From assembly GCA_037176845.1 (NCBI GenBank), contig JAYKXP010000096.1:124001-188000 (forward strand): DNA of 64,000 bases, in the 5' to 3' direction. Position 1 is the first letter of the stretch. Each line of letters starts with the position of its first letter. Made by a program: the position numbers and the translations under genes. Below, in pieces: positions 1 to 12,499 of the stretch. The stretch comes from Paramarasmius palmivorus (lineage: Eukaryota; Basidiomycota; Agaricomycetes; Agaricales; Marasmiaceae). Below the pieces are notes generated by a model that worked only from the letters and a program-made list of their open reading frames with translations, ran no database searches and was not told the origin of the DNA.

Positions 1-858
1 GGATCTTATTTCTACAACACTGCGACTATGGAACAGACCTATTGGTCATTCACACATCATCACCTTGCTACAAGCCTCGATTATCCACTGTCCGTTCCTC
101 ACGATCACGATATGATTTGCAGGATGGTCTTACATTGGCATGATGCTATCGTTCGCTTTCCGGCCGAATATCTGCGTGGTTGTAGCGAGCATGATAGCAC
201 GGTTCATCACGTCCCAAATGTGCTTTCCTCCGAAGGCGTTATTCAGCTATTTTCGATGTCTGCTTTAGTTCTGGCTGGGGGGGTCCTTACTCGAGAGCGT
301 TACACCTCTGACGGTAATTGGAGGAAGCTAGACAGCCTTTATCGTCGCTGTCGAAGGGCCATTCATGAGATCCTCTCGGTGTTGGATTCTTGTCTCGCCT
401 TTAGGCAGGGTGACCAGCAATCGCCATTTGGGGTCGTAGATCTATGGTCGATCTACATTATTCAACAATGCAGCGCGTTGTTGGCATTAATAGGCACGCT
501 TGGATACACGCAGTGGATGGATGCCGTGGTCGCCAACATTCGCATGGATCTGGAGGACGAGCCTGTTGTTGTTGATGGAGTAGACGTGGTTACGGGAGGT
601 TCCAAATTTGTCTTCCATAAACATCCCGACTGGAGCTTGACCCGTGATGACTGTACGTCCTTTGCATGGAAGTATGGAGACGAGTTTCGAGCAGTGTATA
701 GCATCAAGATTGCTAGTGTGTCGTTAAAGGGTTTCGAAGGTCGAAACGAGGTTCACAGTGGTTACGTTTCATCGGGTCCAGGAGGGGTCAAGCGTAGGCG
801 TGTCTTGCCTTCGGCGAACAATAGTTCCTCTTCACCTGTACGATTTATTAAAGGTTAA
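1..858 (+). CDS. JmjC-like protein, 3' exon (copy E1, 5' truncated by window edge)
   Basis: The reading frame is open from base 1, so the ATG at 28 is internal. The text before it (GSYFYNTATMEQTYW) lines up with HGTYFYSTSTLQHTYW of the JmjC-like gene ending at 47636, and similarity continues through 'GVIQLFSM' / 'GLHQLFSL' and 'DLWSIYIIQQCSALLALI' / 'ELWTAFRVQQCVALSSAI'. This is the last exon: the C-terminal end of the cupin (JmjC-like) fold plus a helical tail with a basic end (KRRR). The N-terminal two thirds lie outside the window. It stops about 220 bp before the Helitron 1 frame on the same strand, matching the spacing in the second copy. The family is widespread in Agaricomycetes to my knowledge; the molecular function of this type is not established. 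Confidence 0.8.
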   Translation, partial: GSYFYNTATMEQTYWSFTHHHLATSLDYPLSVPHDHDMICRMVLHWHDAIVRFPAEYLRGCSEHDSTVHHVPNVLSSEGVIQLFSMSALVLAGGVLTRERYTSDGNWRKLDSLYRRCRRAIHEILSVLDSCLAFRQGDQQSPFGVVDLWSIYIIQQCSALLALIGTLGYTQWMDAVVANIRMDLEDEPVVVDGVDVVTGGSKFVFHKHPDWSLTRDDCTSFAWKYGDEFRAVYSIKIASVSLKGFEGRNEVHSGYVSSGPGGVKRRRVLPSANNSSSSPVRFIKG

Positions 859-1105
859 TCCTGACAATTGTATCATAGCTATTCGTTTACATATTTAGAT
901 TATAGAATTGGAGCTGATCTCGTGTTATGATGTAATGCAGTACAACAGGGGACACGTTGAACCACCTGTCTCCCTTGTCTTCTACTTTTTCTAAACGAGT
1001 ATCCAAAAACTTCTGTTTCAACTTCTGAGATGGTCATTTGCTTCGCTTTTCCCGCAAGGACCTGGGCGGTTTGTTTTGTTGTCCGTGCGTAGATTGAGTC
1101 CTCTC
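859..1105. other. Spacer between E1 and Helitron 1
   Basis: About 250 bp without an ATG-initiated frame of interest. The Helitron frame becomes open at 1076 (TTG) and its first ATG is at 1106. The same short distance separates E2 and Helitron 2. No TATA box that I trust is visible, so shared transcription or readthrough is possible but unproved. Confidence 0.5.
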
Positions 1106-4100
1106 ATGCATATCCAAACTGACTCCCTAGCAGTGTTTTGGCTGTCCGTGGTATCGTTCTTTCCACATTCGCAACTGCCTTCGCAGCTGGACTCGTCCAG
1201 CTCAGCGGCCCTCGTGGCATCCTCACCTCACCGGGATCAGCCCTCTTGCTGCCCGTGTATACCATACTTTTCCGCTGTAAACGAACAGCATCCTTTAATC
1301 CAATCGAACAATACAAGTTCCAGTAGAAAGAAGATCAGCCCGCCTCCCGTCAACCTGCAAGCAAGATCTCGTACTCATTGTTCGCCTTTTGTTCACCAAA
1401 CTCGTGGTCATATTCTCGACGTGCAACTTCCACTCCGTCTTTCGAAGTTGCCCTATACATATCGGAAATCAGTATCAGTTCGCTGCGGTTCTGCTGAATT
1501 GGCAACTCTGGTTCGTAGCCAGGGCTTGCTGGCCCAATCTAAGCGCCAGATTTCATCTTTCCGTTTGCCTTGTATGCTCGTTGCAGTCACGCTGCTCTCC
1601 GCCGCCCAAGCTGTGTTTTGTGAATTAGAGTTGATAGACAGTCTCCGACTTTCGTTTTGTTGGCGTTTCAATTGGCTAGGATTCCAATTTTTCCGCTCCG
1701 TGCTCTTCAGGCACGATTCTATTGCTCTTTGGCGTACTTTTGTTTACAGTTGCCGTCGATTGCCTGTCTCCCAGTTTGGGCGATTCGTCAATCTGGCAGT
1801 TACCTGGTCCGATACACGAATGTCGGTTGGTGGGACACTTTCTAATGCTCGCGCGCTGTTAGAGAGTGCGGCATTTGCGTTTGTAGCGTCATACTACAGT
1901 CAGGTGCAGGTCTGGTTCGTACGATATTTATTGCTTTCCCAAGGTAACAGTCGTTATCGAATGTGGTCTGCCGATGAACGATTGCCCTCCAGGAGGGATG
2001 GGATGAGACCTGACTGTGCATCCCTTTATCAATATGGGGGCAGACGGAAGCCTAACATCCCCTTTTCTTTGCTTGACGGCACTGTGCTCAGTAGTACGGT
2101 TGAGCGTGACGAGTTGTGGGCCGCTCGTTTTACATACCACTCTCATGCTCGTAGTGTGGACAGCAGAAGAGTGACACCCAACGGGAATTATATCCAGTCG
2201 GACATCTCGCCTCGCTCATTACTGCCGTATATCGGTGTAAGAGACAAACGTCTCCTCGCTGCCACTCATAAAGCACCCCGTGCTTCGGATATGAATGCTG
2301 CTGACCTTGATAGGTTTTTCTCGAGCCATCAGTGCGACGTCTGCGTAAACTGTGTCACATCCTTCAATGTGTTACCCCCTGTCAAACAAAGAAAAGCCTC
2401 GACTCAGCACACCAGAAGAGCGAAGCCTAAAACATCTGGCCCATGGGATTCAAGAGCTGTGTCGTATATTGAATCGTGTTTACTACCCCGAAGTGACTTG
2501 CCATCATCACCGTATCCTCCATCACCCGCCGACGGTAGGTTGGTGCATGATATTTTGAGAGACGCATGCCGGAAGTTCGACCCCGATGAATTTGAAGAGG
2601 CTGGCTGCGCTGTTTGTGCTCAACTCTGTAAAGTAAAGGATCTGCGGCCCTTGCAACATTCTAAAGGACTCTTACGCCTGTTGGCAGTCGATGGTGTTAC
2701 CCGGAAAGAGCGTAGAAGCTCTAGCGAACCTATCGTCGACGTTCCAGGTCCAGTCTGTGCATCAAGTTGCACTCGGATATGTAAAAGCTGCCGATCATGT
2801 TTGATGAATGGCCGTGTGCCTAAACAGTCACTTGCTAATGGATTATGGTTGGGTGAAGTACCTTCTGAGCTAAGTAATCTGTCTTTTGCAGAGAAGCTTC
2901 TTGTAGCCCGTGTAAGGCATACTGCATGTTTTGTTCGTATTGGAACATCTGGGCAAAAGATGAAAGCTAATGCAATGGCGTTTGAGGCCCCCATCCCAAA
3001 GGTTTATGATATTCTTCCACCTCCTAGAGCAGATATTGATGAGGTTCTAGCTATACTATTTACTGGCCCTACACAACCTACAGCAGAAGATTATCACAGG
3101 ACACCATTATTAGTGCGTCGCAATGTGGTCAAGAATGCTTTAACATGGCTTATTTTAAATCATTGTGATTATTCAGATGTAAAGCTGTCTGAATCTAACC
3201 TTGCTGAATATGATGAGAACATGCCCCCGTGTGCTGTTATGTGGAAAGAGGCCCTTCACAATATAACCACTGAATCTGAAGCTGTTTATAATAACATAGT
3301 TGAGGACGGTACATCTGATGGTCAATGTTCCTTTGTAGTTCATGGTATCACTGGACACCAAGTGTCAGAAAGTACAAAAGCAGAGATCATTGGACTTGCA
3401 GCAAATCATTTCAGTCATGGTGGCAAAGTGTTAGGCATTGGCCGCAAGGAGCATGGTGAATCAATTTGGCACAATCCAACATTGTATACAAGAATGTTTC
3501 CATGGCTGTTTCCGTATGGCCTTGGTGGACTTGGATTGGGAGTGTTGAGTATGACCGAGCATATTCGATTCTTGCTTCTTTATCATGATAAGCGGTTTCA
3601 ATTTGATGAGAACTTCTCCATAGTTACTTTCAGTCATGAACAAGTTAAATCTGCAACACAAGCTGGATGGCTGCTTGCTGATAAAGCTTCCTTTAGCAAG
3701 GTAGCAGACCGGCTGCTCAATTTAAATCAGACAGTGCTACAAGATATTTCTGAATGTATGGCAAAGGGGGAAAAGGTTTCTCCTTCAAGTAATGAAGAAA
3801 GTAATTGTTTTGCAGCCCTGTCTGATTTGGATCGAGTAGCTGGAAAGGTGTCAGGTTCATTAACGTCTAAAAAATATATGCGCAATGAAGTGTGGTCCCT
3901 CATCTCTCATCGAGGTGCACCAAGTTGGTATATCACTATATCTCCAGCTGATAGTTTGCATCCCCTGTGCATCTATTTTGCTGATAACCATCAAATGTTC
4001 TTGCCACTGGTCCGAAAGGAAACTCATCGTCTACGTCAGATTGTGAGCAATCCTACTGCATGTGCAAGGTTCTTCAACTTTATGGTTCAAGTTCTTCTAA

Positions 4101-7100
4101 CAGACATTTTTGGTTACCGCTCAACCCATCGTGGACTCTATGGTGATCATGCTGCTCACTATGGAGTTGTAGAGCAACAAGGAAGGTTGACACTTCACTT
4201 ACATATTTTACTGTGGATTAAAGGTGCTCTTAGCCCACAGCAAGTTCGTGCTAAGCTACGATCAGGAATGAAGGCTTTTGAAGCACAGATTATAGCCTAT
4301 CTTGAAAGTGTTTTCTCTGGTGATTTCATTAATGGAACTTCAGAGGATGCAGCCAAGGCTGAAATAATAGCTGAGGAAACAGCGGGATATGATTCACCTA
4401 TTGATACGTTACCTGTTGAGCCACCAGAGATGTGTATTGTACATCCAATTAACAATAGAGCTGAAGAGTGCAAGACTTGTGTAGCATATGATATCTGGGT
4501 TACAAGCTATATGCGTACTGTAAATGACCTCGTTTATCGTTCAAATGTACATAAATGCGACAGAAATCTGAAGAAAGATGGAACCTACAAGAAGAGACAC
4601 TTATATAGAAACTGCAGGGATAACAAGTGGGGCAGATGCCGTGCCCGTTTTCCAAGAACTATTGAAGCTACAAGCCGAATAGATCCAGATACAGGTGCCA
4701 TTATACTGAAGAAAAATGAAGCATGGTTTAACACCTTCTCGTATCCACTTACCTATGTAATGAGAGGGAACACTGATGTTACCTATCTGGGTTCAGGAAC
4801 AGCAATCAAATCTGTTGTTCTGTATGTTACTGATTATATTACAAAGGCCTCTCTTAAAACACATGTGGTGTTTGACGCAATTCTGGCTGTCTTTTCAAAA
4901 AACAACAGTACCCTTACTGGGCCTGAAACCAGTCAAGAAAAGGCCAGAAAGCTTATGACAAAAGTGGTTAATTTGCTTACTACAAAGATGGAGTTTGGGG
5001 CACCTTTAATCTGCTCCTACCTACTTGGATATCCTGATCATTATACAGATCATCGGTTTATACCACTTTACTGGCAACAGTATGTTGCTCGTGTTCAGCG
5101 TGAATGTGATTCTGCTAGTGTTCTGGAAGTCAATGAAAAGGTTGCATTATTGAAGCGGGGAAATCGGATTATAGGTCTTTCTCCTGTCACTGATTATGTT
5201 AGTCGCCCCACTGAGGCCAATGCTGTTAGTTTATATGACTGGATCCGCATCTCTCATCGAGTGACATTAAAGTTTGCTAGTAAAAAATCAAGGAGTATGA
5301 GTAAAGCTGAATTAGCAAACAATTGTAATATTGGTAATAAGGCAACTGAAGCATCCCACATTCAACCTCAGGCTAGGTTGCCTAAAGGGTTCTTTTATTA
5401 TCACACATCTCATGACCTGGTAGATACACATGTTGCACGTGTTCAAAAGGATAGTGAAAAACTAGTTGTTAACTTTACTGGTGCTGTTTTGCCAAGACGT
5501 GATCAGGGTGACTATGAATACTACTGTTGTACCATGCTGACTTTGTTTAAGCCATGGCGTACAGGCGCGGATTTGAAACAAGGCTTCTTGACATGGAGTG
5601 ATGCCTTTAATCAGTATGAGTTTTCAGACAGACAGAACTCTTTAATGAACAACTTCATGATACGATATGAGTGTTTAGATGCACGGGATGACTACCATGC
5701 ACAGTTACGTAAAGGAACCGAGCTTCATAGTAGCTGGGATCCTATGATTGATATTCTGGAGGATTCTAATGATGATGTTCTTAACGTGCACTCAATTCCC
5801 GAGCTACATGATACTGTAGATCCAGTTGGAACTAACACATCAACTGATACTCTAGGATTTGAAGACGCTGCTCAGCTTTCACAATATACTTTGAAGCATC
5901 GAAAGCATCTAGCTGAAAAGTCTGCAATTCGTTCGCTATTGCAGCGATGTGAATGGGATAAGTCAAATTCAGCTTATACATGTGATATGGATTATGATCG
6001 ACATGCTAGGCTTCCTGTTCTTCCACAGTCTCATTGGAGGACAACTGTTGCCATGAAGCGAAAGGATGTTCTAGAACAAAGGGCAAATAATGTCCCAAGC
6101 AAGGTGCGATCAGACTTCATACATCGTCGAAACAATAGACATGGCTTGATGGCTGTAGACGATGTAAAGGTAATTGATCAACACTACCTGGAGCGTTCAT
6201 ACAGACCAAACCATGAATTTCAACATATTGCTAGTACATTGGAGAGATTTGCTTTGAATGAAGAACAGGAACGTGCTTTTCGTATCATAGCTAATCATGT
6301 TTTAAGCTTGACTAAGGACCAGCTTAAAATGTATATTGGTGGCATGGGTGGTACTGGAAAATCAACTGTGCTACGAGCTCTTATTCATTTCTTTGCAATA
6401 CGTAATGAGTCATACAAACTACTGGTTGTCGCCCCAACAGGTAGTGCAGCTGCTTTACTTGGTGGCTCGACCTATCACTCGGCATTCGGTATAAATGACT
6501 ATACTGAGTCTGATGCTAACTTGCCACTCATTCGTGATCGGCTGATGGGTGTTTCTTATGTATTCTTTGACGAAGTCTCTATGTTGTCAGCATGGGAACT
6601 ATATCGTATAAGTCGACAGCTTAGTCAATGTCTTCTTCATGAAGATAAGGAGTTTGGTGGACTTAACATGATTTTTGCAGGTGACTTTGCTCAGCTTCCA
6701 CCTCCAATGGGTGGTGAGGCCATATCATTATATAGTCGACGCATTGGTGCGTTCCGAAGCACACCACGCCAGCAAGAAGAGGCTATAGGTAAATCACTCT
6801 GGCATCGTGTAACTACGGTGGTGATGTTAAGACAGAACATGCGTCAGACCTGTCAGAGCGAAGCTGATGCTAAGTTCAGGACTGCATTGGAAAACATGCG
6901 CTATCGCAACTGTACAGGTCAAGATATTGAATATCTGAAATCACGAGTCACTTCAAATTTACCTGGTGCAACATCAGTCTGTGACCCTGATTTCCGTAAC
7001 ATAGCTATTATTACTGCTTATAATGCCCAGAAAGATGAAATTAACTCCATTGGCTGTAAACGTTTTTCTACTGAACAAAACATGCAATTGATGGAGTTCT

Positions 7101-9103
7101 ACTGTGAAGATATTATCAAAAGCAGTAATCGAAAGTCATCAAGAATAACTACTGACCATAATGCAATTCACCTAAAGGCTATGACACCACAATGGCAGGA
7201 GTATCTGTGGACCCTTGATCCTAGTGCTGGTGATTCATTAGTCCCACCTAAATTGGCCTTGTGTAAAGGCATGCCAATAATAATACGTAAAAACCTAGCA
7301 ACTGAGCTTAATATTACTCGAGGTCAAGAAGGTACTGTATATGGATGGATCTCCAAAGGTCCGTCCAACAGGCAACAACTTGATACATTGTTTGTAAAAC
7401 TTACTAATCCTCCATGTGATGTGACAATTGGTGACTTGCCTGTTAATGTTGTACCGATAACCCCTACATCTGATTATGTAACAATTAAGATGCCATATGG
7501 CAAAGGTAAGACGCTGAAGGTATATAGAACTCAAGTTGATGTGGCACCATGCTTTGCTATGACTGACTTTTCCTCGCAAGGAAAAACCCGTCCACGAAAT
7601 GTGGTGCACTTGAACAATTGTCGTGACTTCCATGGTTATTATACAGCATTGTCCCGCAGTGCTACATCCAGTGGAACCCTTATACTGCAGAATTTTGATC
7701 CTGGAAAGATAACTGGTGGTCTCAGAGACTCTTCGCTACGTCAAGAATATCGAGAACTTGAGTTGTTAGATGACATTTCTAAACACCGTTATAATGGAAC
7801 ACTTCCATTTACTGTTCGTGGAGACACTCGCAACACACTCATTCAGTCATATAGAGGACATGTGGGTTTGGACTATGTGCCTTCTGGGCTGTATCCTACT
7901 CTTAAGTGGTCACAGGTTGACCCTTTAGAGCATGTTGATGTTGATGATGTTGCATGGAATATCATACAGCATAACACGAGTAAAAAGAATGATGATACAG
8001 TTGCTAAAACCAAAGCTGACTACAATGTTGACTTGCTATCATTTAAATCCCCTGTGAATGCAGCAGATCATGGCAAAAGCAAACCTGCAGCTTTAGCCAA
8101 GACATCTAACACTGCAACTCTGCCTTTTGCAGTGACAGTGGGTTCAAAATTCACCAAGACTAGCAGTGCTAGTAAACGAGGTTTGCCCAAAATTACAGAG
8201 CCCTCAAATGACCGTGCTTTCAAGAAGCCCCGTATTGAGTCTCCCTTGGATATTCAAGTCGTCACTAATACACTTCCTGCTCCTGTTTGGCAGAACAACA
8301 GTTGTGCTTTTGATGCTGTACTCGATGTCCTTTGGCCATTATGGAGCTCCAATCCAAGACGATGGTCAGAATATTTTGATACCAGTAACAACAATACTCT
8401 GAGCTATCTATCTTCATTGTTTCATTTATGTACTGATGATGCTATTTCAATCACTGAAGTGCAGAATAGATTGCGACTCGACTTGATTCGTCTCTATCCA
8501 AATCGTTATGCATATGGTGCTTTTACAGCTATGTATGATCTTGTTTGTGATGTACTAGAACAAGAAGTTACCCCTGTAACATACTTGGATAAATGTGCAG
8601 CATGTAACCGCGTTACAGAAAGAGCAAGAAATACGCGCTCAGCTATGGTCCTGAACCAGCCCAGCTGCTTTGTAGCTTCTATTTCTAGCCTACTTGAACA
8701 ATACACCCAAAATCGTGTTTTAAACATAATGCGGACTTGTTCTGAATGCAATGGGGATATCACTTCACAGTATGTCTTCACGTCCCCACCCGAGTTGCTT
8801 ACCTTCAAGATCCATGAGTCCGGGACAGATCGTGTTCTTCCCTACGTTGACACCGGCTTGTCTCTGCCGGTCAATAATCGCTTGTATTCATATCGGCTTA
8901 ATGGTGCCATATATTTTAATGGCGGCCATTTTGTTACACGGCATATTGATAGGGAGTCGAGGGTATGGTTTCATGATGGCATGTCTCAAAATCCAACTCA
9001 ATATATATTCAACTTTAATCTCAACACTGGAGCGTTTGACTTCCGAACATGTCGAGGATATAAAGCGACGCTGGTATTTTACTCATTGGTACCGACAATA
9101 TAG
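1106..9103 (+). mobile_element. Helitron 1 RepHel protein (HUH endonuclease, PIF1 helicase, USP-like C-terminus)
   Basis: One uninterrupted frame of about 2,660 codons. Visible parts in order: a weakly conserved N-terminal ~330 residues of doubtful coding value; Cys pairs (CDVCVNC near 2335); a DUF6570-like cysteine-rich region (near 2590-3060); a Helitron-like N region (WSLISHRGAPSWYIT near 3890); the HUH motif LHLHILLW near 4193; the two-tyrosine motif YVTDYITK near 4822; PIF1-type helicase with Walker A GGMGGTGKST near 6340 and Walker B FFDEVSML near 6560; and a C-terminal ubiquitin-protease-like module (NNSCAFDA near 8296, two Cys pairs near 8595 and 8735, GGHFVTRHI near 8922, WFHDG near 8967). 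It would nick and unwind DNA for rolling-circle transposition. The first ATG (1106) is given as start, but homology to Helitron 2 only becomes clear near 2060, so the real start may be later or after an intron. No stop or frameshift is seen, so it may be functional. Terminal TC/CTRR ends were not found. Confidence 0.9.
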
Positions 9104-10797
9104 TCTCCTTTTTCACAAAGGGATGCAGTCGTCGCGTGATGTTAGGTTCTTCTGTCCTCGTTATCTGAGCCAAACGTATACAGTATAGGATTTTCGGCTT
9201 CTTGACATCCAATCGGAAACATGTCCAAAGAGATGCACTTCTGGTTGACGCTTGGTTGAACTAGGACCTTGTAAGCGGAGATGCCTGATTTCAACAAGAG
9301 CACAGACCACAGTTAGATTCCCTGTTTCGCTACGTATGATGCCTTCGCGGTCTCGCTGTCTCATACTGAGCGTAAGGTACATGGTTTACCTACTATTCCT
9401 TCCAGTGAACCAATACGCGTCGCTGCCTCTTCAAGAGAACCTTCTTTACGTGACCTGAATAGGTCCTGTTGGTTGTCGGATAACCAGTGGACGGTGACGT
9501 GTTGACAAGTTATCCAGAAGCGAACAACCATCAAGTTTCATCGCTCCATCGCAACCTGACCCAGTGACACGCACCACCATACGAACTTCAATCCATGCTC
9601 TGCGTGTGGTGACTTGTCAGGACCTGCAGTTGTGCATCGACCGGTACTCACATTCGTCCCTCCTCCGGAACCGCATTGAACCAGAACATCCTCCCGAGCC
9701 CTCCTATAGATGCGTCTCCGTCTGTCACCGTTGACTAGTGTCGTGCAACGGTTCCAACTGTATTCCTGGTATGACCCGGAAAAATTGTGTGTGAGGGCGA
9801 TGGGTCGGAATATCTGAGGTGTAGAGCGTGTGGAGAGTTTCATGAAACACCAGTGGACATCTCGCAGGTGTGTACGTTCATGAGCGATTCTTTTCGGAGG
9901 GAGTATTTCAATGTGTCAGAAGATTTTCCGGGCACTGATGATGGTCTATTTACCCTTTTCAGGAAGGGATCTTCTCTTGGGATGGCATCGTCCCCTGAGT
10001 GAGGTTCGTATTTGCGGCAGTGGCTGTATAGATCAAGTTTTGCCAGGAGAGCCCGAATGATATAGTGGAAGTCTCGGCCTATCGACGACTATGACGCGTC
10101 ATCAGTTGAGTCGTGTTCCAGCAATGAAGTGACAGGATGAATTCTTTGTTATTCTTTCTGATTGGCTGCATTGACTACGGTCTACCGTTCTGTGATACAA
10201 GCTCGCCATAAATTTGCGTTGTAGTCTCCCGCTGTTCCCTTGTGTGTCCCCACCTTTTCTTCAGTGTAGATCTATGTTTATCTATCTATCTATCCTAGTC
10301 TACGCCTGCTTATATTACAGTGTCCTCCAGAAGATAGGAGACGAGAGGAGCTACCCACCATCTCCTGCGGATAAAACACCGGTCTTTATCCATAAATCGT
10401 CAAACGTCTAAGCAGTCAGTCGGTATTCAAACGCGAACAAGTAGCATTGTACTGCGATTCGGAGTAGGTCATAAATTACAGCATTATTTCGAGTATCTTG
10501 ACCTTTTTTCTCTTATCCGTGTTATTTCTTCCACTCGAAAACATCTACAACACTTCTTCGGCGCAGTGGCCTCTGTCAACTGGATCCTTATCCGCGAGAC
10601 GCTCATACAACCTGGTGTGATAGGAGTCGAAAAAATATAAATGGAGTATTGGTGAACCAGGGACGTAGTTGGATTAAGACGTATGCTGTTCGTTCATGCA
10701 AAAGATGGCGCGTGATTTCCGTTGACAAAAAGATGTCATTTCGTCCTATAGATTGAAAGGTGCGCGGTGATGGCCCAGCCGGCTGTGTAGCACTTTT
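9104..10797. other. Gene-poor stretch between Helitron 1 and the foldback element
   Basis: Short frames occur on both strands, none with a domain or convincing splice chain. The longest plausible piece (9787-10002) holds a Cys pair (RCRACGEF) but has no homologue in the window. A short TATC microsatellite lies near 10268-10291. The 3' end of Helitron 1 should be here, but I could not recognise a terminal hairpin. Confidence 0.4.
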
Positions 10798-10879
10798 GTA
10801 AAGGCCACTGTTAACTAACCATTAAGTAACCTTAGATCCTTTACAAAGGCCAGAGTTAATGGCTGGTTAGGCCAAAAAG

Positions 10880-12371
10880 GGAAATTCTTCGGCCTAGCTG
10901 GATTCCATTCCCTGGATTCACTTCCTAAAAGGGCAGGAACTTTGGGAGAAAGATACAGTCCGCTTTTTTTGTTCCAAAAAGGGCAGGAGAGGGATTCCCA
11001 GGCCCTGGGAAACCCTAATAGGGTGTTTGGGGCGCTTTTGGGCGCTTTTTTGAGCGCTTTTTTAACAGGAAAATTATTCCCACCATCTGGGGGGTCATAT
11101 AGGATGCCTCCCTGCTCCGCTTTTGGCTTCCCAAAAAGGAAGGTAGCCTTCCCAGGCCCTGGAAAAGCATTGTGAGCGCTTTTGGGCGCTTTTTTCAGCG
11201 CTTTTTTAACAGGAAAAATATTCCCACACCTCCTGACATCATCTGGCATGGTCCCTGATGCCTCCCTGCTCCGCTTTTGGCTTCCCAAAATGGAAGGTGC
11301 CCTTACCTCACTTTTTTTCACCTACAATCAATGCATTGGGGGGCTATTGGGGCATGCTGGGGGACTATTAAAATCGCATTTTTGAGAAAATATGTTCCAA
11401 TATGTCCCAGAAGTATGCCCCTGCAATTGGAGAGCAGGGGAATGCAAAAAAAGCGGTCCAAATATGGTAATTCAGGAAAATGGCCTATTGGATCTTGGGC
11501 TACAGGCCAGATATTGACATGGGGTAAGTTGGAGGACCTAGATACATCAAATACAAGCCTGGGCATACCAAATAGTACATAGATTAGTGGGGTAATGGTG
11601 CTTAAATATCAAAAATACTGAAAATCTCCGAAATTAGGGGAATAAAATTACAGGATGGGATGTAGTGCAGCTAGGGCTTAGATATTGTGAATCAGAGATG
11701 ATATATATGTCCCCTTGCTTCGTTTACAATCCTGGAGAGCTGCCTATTTTTCTAGATTTATTACAGCTAAATTCGCTTTTTTTGGACATTGGTAATACTA
11801 TACCACAGGGAATGATTGGGATGGGCTAATTCTTGTTCATAACCCACTTTAGGGTGTATAGATGACGAATATATACTTGCCCAAGCACTCCTGTATGTGC
11901 AACACCTTGTTCAATCCAATGTATTGTACAGTTATGTAACACAGGCAGTAGTACATGAATAGCACCTCAGGGAAGCATCCCAGCACCAAGAGGAGTTCAG
12001 AATCGAGTTCAGGCACCCAAAATACACTTTCCTACTATGAAAGGATATTTTTTGATTACATCTGTATGTCGCTACATAAAAAATACATAAAAAATCGCAT
12101 TTTTAGGGGTTTTTTTGTACTGGAGGATGGGGATTGCTCCTAAAATCACCAAAAGTGAATGAGAGACCGTTCACTATGCATAGAACAGGAATATCAATTG
12201 CCTCCATGAACCCCATGACAGGAATCCTTATGCCAGATGCATCAATTCTTGCACAATTACAGAAAACATATAATATGGATGTAGTATTGCAGGGATTGAT
12301 CTGGGGACTTGGGGAACCTCAAAATCGAATTCAGGGTGGAAAATCAGTTAAGAATATGTCCAGGGTTGAAG
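10880..12371 (+). repeat. Left arm of the foldback inverted repeat
   Basis: Inverted copy of 12500-13991. It contains an internal direct repeat: two units of about 130 bp (near 11030-11160 and 11172-11302), each with GCGCTTTTGGGCGCTTTTTT, then AACAGGAAAAATATTCCCAC or a close form, then CTGCTCCGCTTTTGGCTTCC. Frames in it are short and mirrored in the other arm; I see no protein family. Confidence 0.85.
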
Positions 12372-12499
12372 GAAATCCATCCACAATTGACTTCAATATG
12401 CATAGATCAAGTTAAATGCACAAGTATATGTGCAACATATGTTAACTATATGCATAAAACTTGTCAGATACATATCTCAAGCTACAGTGATTGGATTCC

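Noticed and set aside
1076..1105. TTG as the start of the Helitron 1 frame
   Set aside because: Nuclear genes of fungi rarely start at TTG; the frame is merely open there. The first ATG is 1106 and clear homology begins only near 2060.
9787..10002. 71-codon frame with a Cys pair
   Set aside because: No homologue, no splice partners and no domain; likely chance.
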